From Ignavibacteriaceae bacterium (GTDB lineage Bacteria; Bacteroidota; Ignavibacteria; Ignavibacteriales; Ignavibacteriaceae), in assembly GCA_025455085.1 (NCBI GenBank), contig JALONF010000156.1, positions 1 through 5,321 of the forward strand: a DNA stretch of 5,321 nucleotides, given 5' to 3'. Position 1 is the first letter of the stretch. Every line of letters starts with the position of its first letter. Positions 1 through 5,321 of this stretch are shown here, piece after piece. The notes under the pieces are model-generated. The model was not told the origin of the DNA. It made no database searches and saw only the letters and a list, made by a program, of their open reading frames with translations. The translations under genes were made by a program, and so were the position numbers.

Positions 1-834
1 TGGCTTAATCAAAGAGCAGAAAGAAAAGTTAAAATATTTATTCCTCAGCGTGGTGAACTCAAAGCTCTCGTTTCTATGTGCAAAGAGAATGCAAATCTTC
101 AGCTTAAAGAAATTCAGCTTCAGAAAATGAAGAAAGAAGGAAATGTTCCATTTGCACTTTCGGCGTTGCAACGAGATTTGCGATTAAAAGTTCTGCCAAG
201 AAGAATTGAATGCTTTGATATTTCAAACATACAAGGCGCTGATTCAGTTGCAAGTATGGTTGTGTTTGTTGACGGCAAACCGAAAAAGAGCGAGTATAAA
301 AAATTCATCATTAAAGAAGTTGATGGACCGGATGACTTCGCAAGTATGCAGGAAGTTATTCGAAGAAGATATACTCGCCTTCTTGAAAACAAAGATCCAC
401 TTCCCGAATTAATTATGGTTGATGGCGGCAAAGGACAACTATCGAGTGCGATTGAAATACTAGACAGTCTCGGAATAAAACAATACAATATTATTGGTCT
501 CGCAAAGAGACTCGAAGAAGTTTTCTTTCCTGAAAATTCTGAACCGGAATCGATTCCAAAAACTTCATCAGGATTAAAGCTTTTACAGCAAATAAGAGAT
601 GAAGCACATCGTTTTGCTATCACTTTTCACAGGCAAAGAAGATCTAAAAGAACGATAACGACAGAACTGACAGAGATAAAAGGAATAGGAAAAGCAACGG
701 CATATCAGTTGCTTTCGGAGTTGGGCAGTGTTGAAAAAATTAAAAATTCAGACACTGAATCTTTATCAAAAATCATAGGAAATAAGAAAGCCCAACTTGT
801 CAGAGAGTATTTTGAAAATGAAAAGAACGAATAA
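1..834 (+). CDS. uvrC: UvrABC excinuclease subunit C, C-terminal part (5' end outside window)
   Basis: UvrC works with UvrA and UvrB in nucleotide excision repair and makes the two incisions around a DNA lesion. The frame is open from base 1 to the TAA at 832-834 (277 residues seen), so the gene starts upstream; Met at 76 is internal, because family-like sequence (WLNQRAERKVKIFIPQRGEL) precedes it. Residues ~65-210 are the RNase H-like endonuclease domain that makes the 5' incision. Visible signatures are FDISNIQG (Asp73), GPDDFASMQEVIRRRY (Asp111/Asp112), IMVDGGKGQ (Asp141) and DEAHRFA (His203), which match the catalytic Asp/Asp/Asp/His set known for the family. Residues ~221-272 form a C-terminal tandem helix-hairpin-helix DNA-binding region (IKGIGKATAYQLL, then a second weaker copy). 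The N-terminal GIY-YIG nuclease and UvrB-binding domains must lie off the left edge. The frame looks intact with key residues present. The 3' end overlaps the next gene by 17 bases. Confidence 0.97.
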   Translation, partial: WLNQRAERKVKIFIPQRGELKALVSMCKENANLQLKEIQLQKMKKEGNVPFALSALQRDLRLKVLPRRIECFDISNIQGADSVASMVVFVDGKPKKSEYKKFIIKEVDGPDDFASMQEVIRRRYTRLLENKDPLPELIMVDGGKGQLSSAIEILDSLGIKQYNIIGLAKRLEEVFFPENSEPESIPKTSSGLKLLQQIRDEAHRFAITFHRQRRSKRTITTELTEIKGIGKATAYQLLSELGSVEKIKNSDTESLSKIIGNKKAQLVREYFENEKNE

Positions 835-1705
835 GATTTTTTTAGCAGCTTTGATTGTCATAACAATTCTCTTCTTCAACAGCGCCTACCTAAAAAAAAG
901 CACAGCGGATTCACTTACTATAGAGTTTAAATATTCGTTTCATCCATATGCAGGATACGATTTTAAAAAACTTCGTGATACTGTTTACACAAACAAAGAT
1001 CATTACATCGAAGTAAATCTTTCAACTCAGCAAGCCACACTTTACTCAAGAGATGGAAGTGAATTCAACTTCCCTATTTCTTCCGGGACAAAAAGAGTGT
1101 TGAAGGGAATGGATACAAAAGAAGGTCTGTTTGCAATCCAATGGAAAGCAAAGAAGCAATATTCAGTCCAGTTTGACAGCACTGTTATGCTGAACTGGAT
1201 GGGATTTAATAATGGAATTGGTTTTCATGCACTGCTTGGAAAGAGCTACTACAAATATCTTGGTAAGAAAAATGTTTCTCACGGTTGCGTGAGAGTTTCA
1301 AGAGAAGATGCAAAAATCGTTTACGAAAAAGTTGAGAAAGGAACTCCGGTTCTCGTCCATAAAGGAAACAACGCAATTAAAATAGCTTTCACCAGTGAGG
1401 GCGAAAGCTATAATCAATATTCTTACAAGGATACTTATAATCTACTGAAAGAAAGATATCAGAAAATTTACGACGGTGATTGCCTGATTTCTTCCAACGA
1501 AAAAATTCTTGTGGACGAAAATAATATTAACTCCAATGGTTTACCGATTGGCAACTCAGAATTAATTCCAGCCAGACAAAATTTGAGACCAACCACTCTC
1601 TGGGTTGATAGCAGTAGATTAGAAGAAGAAAGATTAGCGGAGATATTTTCTGGAAGAGAGAAATCTGATTTTACTTTAAATGAATTTTTGGATGCTAGAA
1701 ATTAA
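818..1705 (+). CDS. L,D-transpeptidase (YkuD domain), signal-anchored
   Basis: Enzymes of this family use a catalytic cysteine outside the cytoplasmic membrane to cross-link peptidoglycan stem peptides (often 3-3) or attach proteins to them; which reaction this one performs cannot be read from sequence. I chose ATG 818 (295 residues) because it gives a clean N-terminus: MKRTNK, then a hydrophobic stretch at residues ~7-23 serving as signal peptide or membrane anchor. The in-frame TTG at 797 would add seven polar residues and sits deeper inside uvrC. A weak purine run (AGAGAG, ~802-807) precedes the ATG. The YkuD domain spans ~62-185. The hallmark is His137 (GFHALLG) followed 17 residues later by SHGCVRVS, with catalytic Cys157 and Arg159. 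The last ~110 residues are polar and match no domain I recognise. Overlap with uvrC suggests co-transcription or translational coupling, but no functional link to DNA repair is implied. Confidence 0.93.
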   Translation: MKRTNKIFLAALIVITILFFNSAYLKKSTADSLTIEFKYSFHPYAGYDFKKLRDTVYTNKDHYIEVNLSTQQATLYSRDGSEFNFPISSGTKRVLKGMDTKEGLFAIQWKAKKQYSVQFDSTVMLNWMGFNNGIGFHALLGKSYYKYLGKKNVSHGCVRVSREDAKIVYEKVEKGTPVLVHKGNNAIKIAFTSEGESYNQYSYKDTYNLLKERYQKIYDGDCLISSNEKILVDENNINSNGLPIGNSELIPARQNLRPTTLWVDSSRLEEERLAEIFSGREKSDFTLNEFLDARN

Positions 1706-1739
1706 GGACATTAGCTGACTCCAGACTCCTTAATCTTAA

Positions 1740-1763
1740 AGGGACAAGTCGCGACCTGTCCCT
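1740..1763. repeat. 24-base imperfect palindrome (hairpin) in the intergenic region
   Basis: The arms AGGGACA (1740-1746) and TGTCCCT (1757-1763) are exact inverted copies. Three more pairs follow inward (GTC 1748-1750 with GAC 1753-1755) after one A-C mismatch (1747/1756), leaving a GC centre. The right side continues TACA, as does the palindrome at 4028-4055. It lies 35 bases past the transpeptidase stop and 105 bases before the next ATG. There is no T-run after it, so it is not a canonical intrinsic terminator. It resembles the dispersed GTAGGG...CCCTAC palindromes seen between genes in many environmental bacteria; that family link is inference. It could still help end transcription or protect the 3' end of the uvrC-transpeptidase mRNA. 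Confidence 0.7.
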
Positions 1764-1868
1764 ACATTTACATTTCAAATCAAAACTAAACCTTTTCTAA
1801 CCCCTCCTTGCATTAATCCCAAAATTTGTTTTGATTTGGGGCAACAAAATTTTTATTGGGAAATAAAA

Positions 1869-1934
1869 ATGAAAAAGAAAATATATTTCGTTTACTGTTT
1901 CCTCTCAATAATTCTTTGCACATCTATATACTCT
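1869..1934 (+). other. Sec signal peptide of the propeller protein
   Basis: Residues 1-22: a basic start (Lys2-Lys4), a hydrophobic core (IYFVYCFLSIILC) and a short polar end (TSIYS) before Gln23. This is the expected N-terminal partner of a type IX sorting domain. Cys10 and Cys17 are present, but neither is preceded by a proper lipobox (Leu at -1 of Cys17), so signal peptidase I cleavage is favoured. The exact cleavage point is inferred by eye. Confidence 0.8.
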
Positions 1935-4016
1935 CAGGAGGGTTGGTTCTGGCAAAATCCGTTACCACAAGGACACACGTTAGAAGATGTCAATTTTATT
2001 AACGCTAATTTAGGATTTGCTGTTGGTTATTGGGGTACTATCATAAAAACTACAGATGGTGGGAATAATTGGGTTGTTCAATTTAGTGGTACAACCGAAT
2101 GGTTAAAAGGAGTTTCATTCGTTGATGAACATAATGGAATTGCTGTTGGTTACAATGGTACTATTATCAGTACGACAAATGGTGGGGACTTGTGGTTAAG
2201 CCAATCAAGTGGAACGACAAGAGAACTAAATGGAGTTGACTATATAGATGATAGTATAGCAACCGCAGTTGGATTTTATGGTACTATTATTAGAACCACA
2301 AATGGTGGAATCAGCTGGAATTCGCAGGTAAGTGGAGTATCAGTTGGATTATATGCTGTTGACTTTGTTGACACAAATATTGGAGTGGTTGTAGGTTATT
2401 CGGCAATAGTACTAAAAACTACTGATAGTGGGATAACATGGAACTTAAGCTATGCTCCAAATTGGGTGTTTAATGTTTGCTTTGCTAACGAATCCTATGG
2501 TTGGGCAGTAGGTTTAGAGGGTCAAATATTAAAAACGACAAATGGTGGTACTAACTGGATGACTCAATTTACGAATACAGGTGATCAACATGTGGGTGTG
2601 CATTTTGCGAACATCAACTGCGGTATTGTCGTTGGTCACAACTACTTAGGAAATTTTGGTACAATATATCGTACAACAAACAGTGGTTCATCATGGTCAT
2701 ATCAGGCAATACCGGGTATGTTTTTAAGTGGGATTTCGATGCCAGACACAAATAATGCCTACACTGTTGGTACATTAGGAAATATTCTTAAAACTACAAA
2801 TGGTGGAAATGAATGGATTAGCGAATCCTCTGGTGACAGAAATCACCTTTATTCTGTTCATTTCTCGGATGAAAATAATGGTTCTGCTGTCGGAGGTGTC
2901 ATCAATGGAATTATTCTTAGAACGACGAACGGTGGCAACTACTGGTTTACTCAAAACAGTGGTACAAACTCCAAACTTTACGGTGTTCATTTTATAACTA
3001 CCAATATTGGAACGATTGTAGGCGATAATGGTCTGGTTATGAAAACATACAATGGAGGGTACCATTGGATTACTCTAAATAGTGGTACTAATTCAAGACT
3101 CAATGATGTTTTTTTTACAGATTCATTAATCGGAACGGCTGTTGGGAATTCAGGAGTAATTATTCGAACGAATGATGGTGGTATGCAATGGATTACTCAA
3201 TCGAGTGGAACAACTAATTTGCTGAATGGAGTTTCATTTATTGATGCTAATTACGGTATTGCAGTTGGAGATGGTGGTATATTATTAATTACAACCAACG
3301 GTGGGAACAATTGGAACTCAACTTGGTTAGCTGCAAATTCATTAAATGAAATCAGCGTTATAAACGAAACTTATAGTACTGTGGTGGGTGATAATGGGAA
3401 GATTTTTCGAACAACAAATGGAGGCACCACTTGGATAAGCCAAAACAGCAGTACAGGATTACATTTATATAGTGTTTCATTCATAGATGAGAACACAGGA
3501 ATAACAACCGGTAATGATGGAATAATATTAAAAACTACAAATGGTGGTACGAATTGGATACCTCAAATAAGTGGGACTTATTTCAGAATACATGGTATTC
3601 ATTTTATCAATAAAAGTACAGCGTATCTAGTTGGAGATGTAGGAACCATACTCAAAACAATAAACGGTGGAATAATTACTGAAGTCGATAATATTTCAAA
3701 TGAGGGAACAACAATTGCGAATCAATTTTTATTATACCAAAACTACCCCAACCCGTTTAATCCAACAACAAAAATAAAATATCAAATCCCCCTAAGTCCC
3801 CCTTTATTAAAGGGGGAAAGCGAAGCAGGGGGATTCATTAGGATAAAAGTTTATGATGTTTTAGGAAATGAAGTTGCAACTCTTGTCAACGAACAAAAAC
3901 CAGCAGGCACTTACGAAGTTGAATTTGATGGAATTGATTTACCGAGCGGAATTTATTTTTATCAGCTTAAAGCTGGCTCATTCGTTGAAACAAAAAAGAT
4001 GGTATTGCTGAGATAA
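1869..4016 (+). CDS. Secreted Ycf48/HCF136-like beta-propeller protein with type IX secretion sorting domain
   Basis: Probably a protein exported by Sec and then moved across the outer membrane by the type IX (Por) system, to be released or anchored at the surface; its ligand or activity is unknown. ATG 1869 (715 residues) gives a typical signal peptide: MKKK, hydrophobic core ~5-20, likely cleavage near Ser22/Gln23. A GGGA at 1858-1861 lies 7 bases upstream. The in-frame TTG at 1836 would put 11 extra residues before the signal and is rejected. Residues 41-603 hold fourteen repeats of ~40 residues with pattern V-x-F-x(7-8)-G-x-A/V-V-G-x(2)-G-x-I-x-K/R-T-T-N-G-G-x(2)-W, the BNR/Asp-box-like signature of Ycf48/HCF136 propellers. 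Residues ~620-715 are the sorting domain (LLYQNYPNPFNPTT; YDVLGNEVATLVNE; PSGIYFYQLKAGSF; KKMVLLR). Residues ~640-656 are encoded by a palindromic DNA element inserted in frame. Family resemblance to a photosystem II assembly factor does not imply photosynthesis; such repeats are common in secreted proteins of this lineage. Confidence 0.9.
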   Translation: MKKKIYFVYCFLSIILCTSIYSQEGWFWQNPLPQGHTLEDVNFINANLGFAVGYWGTIIKTTDGGNNWVVQFSGTTEWLKGVSFVDEHNGIAVGYNGTIISTTNGGDLWLSQSSGTTRELNGVDYIDDSIATAVGFYGTIIRTTNGGISWNSQVSGVSVGLYAVDFVDTNIGVVVGYSAIVLKTTDSGITWNLSYAPNWVFNVCFANESYGWAVGLEGQILKTTNGGTNWMTQFTNTGDQHVGVHFANINCGIVVGHNYLGNFGTIYRTTNSGSSWSYQAIPGMFLSGISMPDTNNAYTVGTLGNILKTTNGGNEWISESSGDRNHLYSVHFSDENNGSAVGGVINGIILRTTNGGNYWFTQNSGTNSKLYGVHFITTNIGTIVGDNGLVMKTYNGGYHWITLNSGTNSRLNDVFFTDSLIGTAVGNSGVIIRTNDGGMQWITQSSGTTNLLNGVSFIDANYGIAVGDGGILLITTNGGNNWNSTWLAANSLNEISVINETYSTVVGDNGKIFRTTNGGTTWISQNSSTGLHLYSVSFIDENTGITTGNDGIILKTTNGGTNWIPQISGTYFRIHGIHFINKSTAYLVGDVGTILKTINGGIITEVDNISNEGTTIANQFLLYQNYPNPFNPTTKIKYQIPLSPPLLKGESEAGGFIRIKVYDVLGNEVATLVNEQKPAGTYEVEFDGIDLPSGIYFYQLKAGSFVETKKMVLLR
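1989..3677 (+). repeat. Fourteen tandem ~120-base coding repeats (propeller blades)
   Basis: Internal repeats of 39-45 codons, residues 41-603. The Asp-box-like motif appears in order as TTDGGNNW, TTNGGDLW, TTNGGISW, TTDSGITW, TTNGGTNW, TTNSGSSW, TTNGGNEW, TTNGGNYW, TYNGGYHW, TNDGGMQW, TTNGGNNW, TTNGGTTW, TTNGGTNW and TINGGIIT. At the DNA level the core ACNACAAATGGTGG recurs with mostly synonymous differences, so the copies have diverged under protein-level constraint rather than being a fresh expansion. Repeat 6 has a 4-5 residue insertion (HNYLGNFG). The last copy lacks the Trp and the strand after it; the segment just after the signal peptide (GWFWQNPLPQG) looks like that missing piece. 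Confidence 0.88.
3726..4013 (+). other. Type IX secretion (Por) C-terminal sorting domain, type A
   Basis: Residues 620-715. It starts FLLYQNYPNPFNPTTKIKY and ends with FVETKKMVLLR, matching the type A sorting domain that directs cargo through the type IX translocon. Core strands RIKVYDVLGNEVATL, GTYEVEFDG and SGIYFYQLKAG are all present. In typical members only about five residues separate the 'YQIP' strand from the 'IKVYD' strand; here 15 residues lie between Pro641 and Ile657 because of the embedded palindromic element. The rest of the domain is intact, so export may well be preserved. Confidence 0.9.
3785..3835. repeat. 51-base nested palindromic element inserted in frame in the sorting domain
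   Basis: Outer arms AATCCCCC (3785-3792) and GGGGGATT (3828-3835) are exact inverted copies. Nested inside, CCCCCTTTA (3798-3806) and TAAAGGGGG (3808-3816) form a second exact pair around one T. The spacers CTAAG-T and AAAGCGAAGCA separate the two levels. The element is 51 bases (17 codons) and is read as IPLSPPLLKGESEAGGF. This 'CCCCC...TTTAAAGGGGG...GGGGGATT' design, read as 'SPPLLKGE..GGF', resembles a dispersed palindromic repeat seen in many environmental bacterial genomes. That identity is from memory and was not searched. It falls at a strand-connecting loop of the sorting domain and keeps the frame open. Confidence 0.8.
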
Positions 4017-4027
4017 TCATTTCATTC

Positions 4028-4055
4028 GTAGGGGCTCAAAATTTTGAGCCCCTAC
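4028..4055. repeat. Perfect 28-base palindrome between convergent genes; possible bidirectional terminator
   Basis: GTAGGGGCTCAAAA (4028-4041) is followed directly by its exact reverse complement (4042-4055). As RNA, either strand would fold into a ~12-pair stem with a four-base AAUU-type loop. It fills most of the 44-base gap between the stop of the propeller gene (4016, + strand) and the stop of the antiporter gene (4061, - strand), the usual place for a shared terminator. However, no T-run follows the stem on either strand, so termination is inferred from position only. The CCCTACA right end matches that of the hairpin at 1740-1763, which suggests two members of one dispersed palindrome family. 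Confidence 0.8.
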
Positions 4056-4060
4056 AAAAA

Positions 4061-5321
4061 TCATTGCACTCGTTTGCCCCATAAATAAATAATTCCAACA
4101 AGAACGGCAGCTATAAGAAGTAACGCAATGTATGGAGATAATCCAAACGCAGTTAGTATATCGCCTACTAGCATTGTAACAATTGCAACAGTAATTGCAT
4201 AAGTAAGCTGAGTACGAACGTGGTCTATGTGGTCGCAGCCGGAAGCCATTGAACTAAGAATTGTTGTATCGGAAATCGGTGAGCAATGATCTCCCCAAAC
4301 AGCACCAGCAAGAACGGAACTTACAACTCCAATTAAAATTAAATGAGTATCATCAGGAGAGTAGCCGTTCATTCCTGTAACTGCTGCAGAAAGAGGAATA
4401 ACAATCGGGAACATAATTGCCATTGTTCCCCAGCTTGTTCCGGTTGCAAAACTAGTTATTCCGCAAACTATAAAAACAATCACCGGAAGAAAGCGCGGAT
4501 CAATTGAATCACTGATAAGGCTGATAATATAATCTGCAGTCCGGATTTCATTTGTAACTGCTCCAATACTCCAGGCCAAAGTTAAAATCAGAACAGCTAA
4601 TAGCATCGAACGAATACCAGCAAACCAGGCGTCAACAGTTTGGCGTAATGTTAAAAGTTTTTGTGCAAGAATCATTAATGAAGCAACAACACAAGCAGAA
4701 AAACTTCCCCAAAGCAAAGCAAGATAAGAGTTTGAGTTGCTGATTATATTTCTAACACTGTAATCACTTATTCCATTCTCATTAAGTGAATCAACTCCCG
4801 TAAATATCAAACCAAATATTGTTATTAAAACCAAAGCTAGAATTGGAACCACTCCGTTATACCATTTTGCTTTGTCTTCATTTCCAAACAAATCACTCCT
4901 GTCAGTAAATTCGCTGGTAGAAAATGAAGATGCCGATACTTTTCCTTCTTTAACTGCTCTTCTTTCCGCTTTAAGCATTGAACCGAAATCCCGGTTTGTG
5001 ATTGCGAGCATGAAAATGAAGAATAGCATAGCAATCGGATAAAACCGGAAAATGATTGAATCTAAAAAAACTGAGTAAGCATTAAGTGGAGAACCGATAG
5101 CACTCAATCCATCCTGAATTAGTCCAACTTCATAACCAATCCACGAGGAAACAATAAAAATACTTGCAACGGGTGCAGAAGTAGCATCAACAATAAAAGA
5201 AAGTTTTTCTCTGGAGATTTTCAGCTTATCAGTAATTGGTCTCATCAGGTTGCCAACGACGAGTGCGTTTGCATAATCATCAAAGAAAATAATTAATCCT
5301 GAAAGCCAGGTGGCAATCATT
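4061..5321 (-). CDS. nhaC: Na+/H+ antiporter, NhaC family, C-terminal part (5' end outside window)
   Basis: An integral cytoplasmic-membrane transporter that exchanges Na+ for H+ for pH and sodium homeostasis; some relatives move organic substrates instead, so specificity is inferred. Coding runs leftward from the right edge to a TGA at 4063-4061 (419 residues seen). The Met at the edge is internal, since the following WLSGLIIFFDDYANALVVG is a mid-protein motif of the family; roughly the first 100-200 residues are missing. Numbering from that Met: FFDDYAN at 12-18, then MRPITDKLKISREKL; GITSFATGTSWGTMAIM at 287-303; and the hallmark VWGDHCSPISDTTILSS at 341-357. About ten hydrophobic membrane segments are visible (for example ~48-66, 92-108, 156-175, 198-218, 236-256, 276-292, 296-314, 327-345, 372-392, 395-413). 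A polar loop at ~110-153 is probably cytoplasmic. No frameshift or lost motif is seen. It is convergent with the propeller gene and not part of its operon. Confidence 0.93.
   Translation of the reverse strand, partial: MIATWLSGLIIFFDDYANALVVGNLMRPITDKLKISREKLSFIVDATSAPVASIFIVSSWIGYEVGLIQDGLSAIGSPLNAYSVFLDSIIFRFYPIAMLFFIFMLAITNRDFGSMLKAERRAVKEGKVSASSFSTSEFTDRSDLFGNEDKAKWYNGVVPILALVLITIFGLIFTGVDSLNENGISDYSVRNIISNSNSYLALLWGSFSACVVASLMILAQKLLTLRQTVDAWFAGIRSMLLAVLILTLAWSIGAVTNEIRTADYIISLISDSIDPRFLPVIVFIVCGITSFATGTSWGTMAIMFPIVIPLSAAVTGMNGYSPDDTHLILIGVVSSVLAGAVWGDHCSPISDTTILSSMASGCDHIDHVRTQLTYAITVAIVTMLVGDILTAFGLSPYIALLLIAAVLVGIIYLWGKRVQ

Noticed and set aside
76..78. ATG at 76 as the start of uvrC
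   Set aside because: The same frame is open back to base 1 and encodes UvrC-like sequence; the gene is cut by the window edge.
120..623. 167-residue open frame on the - strand opposite uvrC
   Set aside because: Antisense shadow of a strongly conserved gene; low-complexity Ser/Ile/Phe-rich translation with no recognisable domain.
797..817. TTG at 797 as start of the transpeptidase
   Set aside because: It adds seven polar residues before the signal anchor and lengthens the overlap with uvrC; ATG 818 gives a normal Lys/Arg-plus-hydrophobic N-terminus.
1836..1868. TTG at 1836 as start of the propeller gene
   Set aside because: It would place MGQQNFYWEIK before the signal peptide; ATG 1869 with MKKK start fits a Sec signal much better.
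1770..1868. Bacteroidota-type promoter (TTTG / TAnnTTTG) before the propeller gene
   Set aside because: Several TTTG and AT-rich runs exist (for example 1825-1838) but none fits both boxes at proper spacing, so I do not call one.
1869..1934. Lipoprotein signal for the propeller protein (Cys10 or Cys17)
   Set aside because: Residues before Cys17 are IIL; a lipobox needs a small residue at -1, and a type IX sorting domain already explains the localisation.
2775..3065. Open frames on both strands inside the propeller repeats (2775-3065 -, 2800-2997 +)
   Set aside because: Shadows of the repeat-coding frame; no family resemblance and no start signals of note.
1989..3677. CRISPR-like or satellite array in the regularly spaced repeats
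   Set aside because: The ~120-base periodicity is continuous coding sequence with diverged copies and no conserved short repeat/unique spacer structure.
1869..4016. Photosystem II assembly role from the Ycf48/HCF136 resemblance
   Set aside because: The protein is a large repeat protein with a type IX export signal and there are no photosynthesis genes nearby; the match is to the fold only.
4837..5034. 65-residue frame on the - strand inside the antiporter gene
   Set aside because: Alternate-frame shadow of the polar loop region of NhaC; Lys/Gln/Cys-rich with no domain.
5318..5320. Met at the right edge as the true start of the antiporter
   Set aside because: The residues that follow (FFDDYAN region) are from the middle of NhaC proteins; the N-terminal membrane segments are off the window.

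Overview
The window looks like a chromosomal segment from an AT-rich member of the Bacteroidota/Ignavibacteria (Chlorobi-side) lineage. The strongest clue is a secreted protein that ends in a type IX secretion (Por) C-terminal sorting domain of the 'LLYQNYPNPFNPTT ... YDVLGNEVATLVNE ... PSGIYFYQLKAGSF' kind. This wording is especially common in Ignavibacteria and related environmental lineages. The assignment rests on family recognition and no search was run.

Layout, left to right. (1) Bases 1-834, + strand: the C-terminal part of uvrC (nucleotide excision repair endonuclease), cut by the left window edge. (2) Bases 818-1705, + strand: an exported or membrane-anchored L,D-transpeptidase (YkuD family). 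Its ATG lies inside the end of uvrC (17-base overlap), so the two are probably one transcription unit. (3) Bases 1706-1868: a 163-base intergenic region with a near-perfect 24-base hairpin (1740-1763). (4) Bases 1869-4016, + strand: a large secreted protein with a signal peptide, fourteen ~40-residue Ycf48/HCF136-like (BNR/Asp-box) beta-propeller repeats and a type IX sorting domain. A 51-base nested palindromic element lies in frame inside the sorting domain. (5) Bases 4017-4060: a 44-base convergent gap that holds a perfect 28-base palindrome. (6) Bases 4061-5321, - strand: the C-terminal ~420 residues of an NhaC-family Na+/H+ antiporter, whose start lies beyond the right edge.

The genes do not form one pathway. 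uvrC and the transpeptidase are housekeeping or envelope genes, the antiporter handles ion homeostasis, and the propeller protein is probably a surface or secreted protein of unknown target. The feature most worth a second look is the set of three G/C-run palindromes before, inside and after the propeller gene. One of them has been turned into protein sequence within the export signal domain. I see no RNA gene, CRISPR array, transposase or phage gene here, and no clear undescribed multi-gene system.
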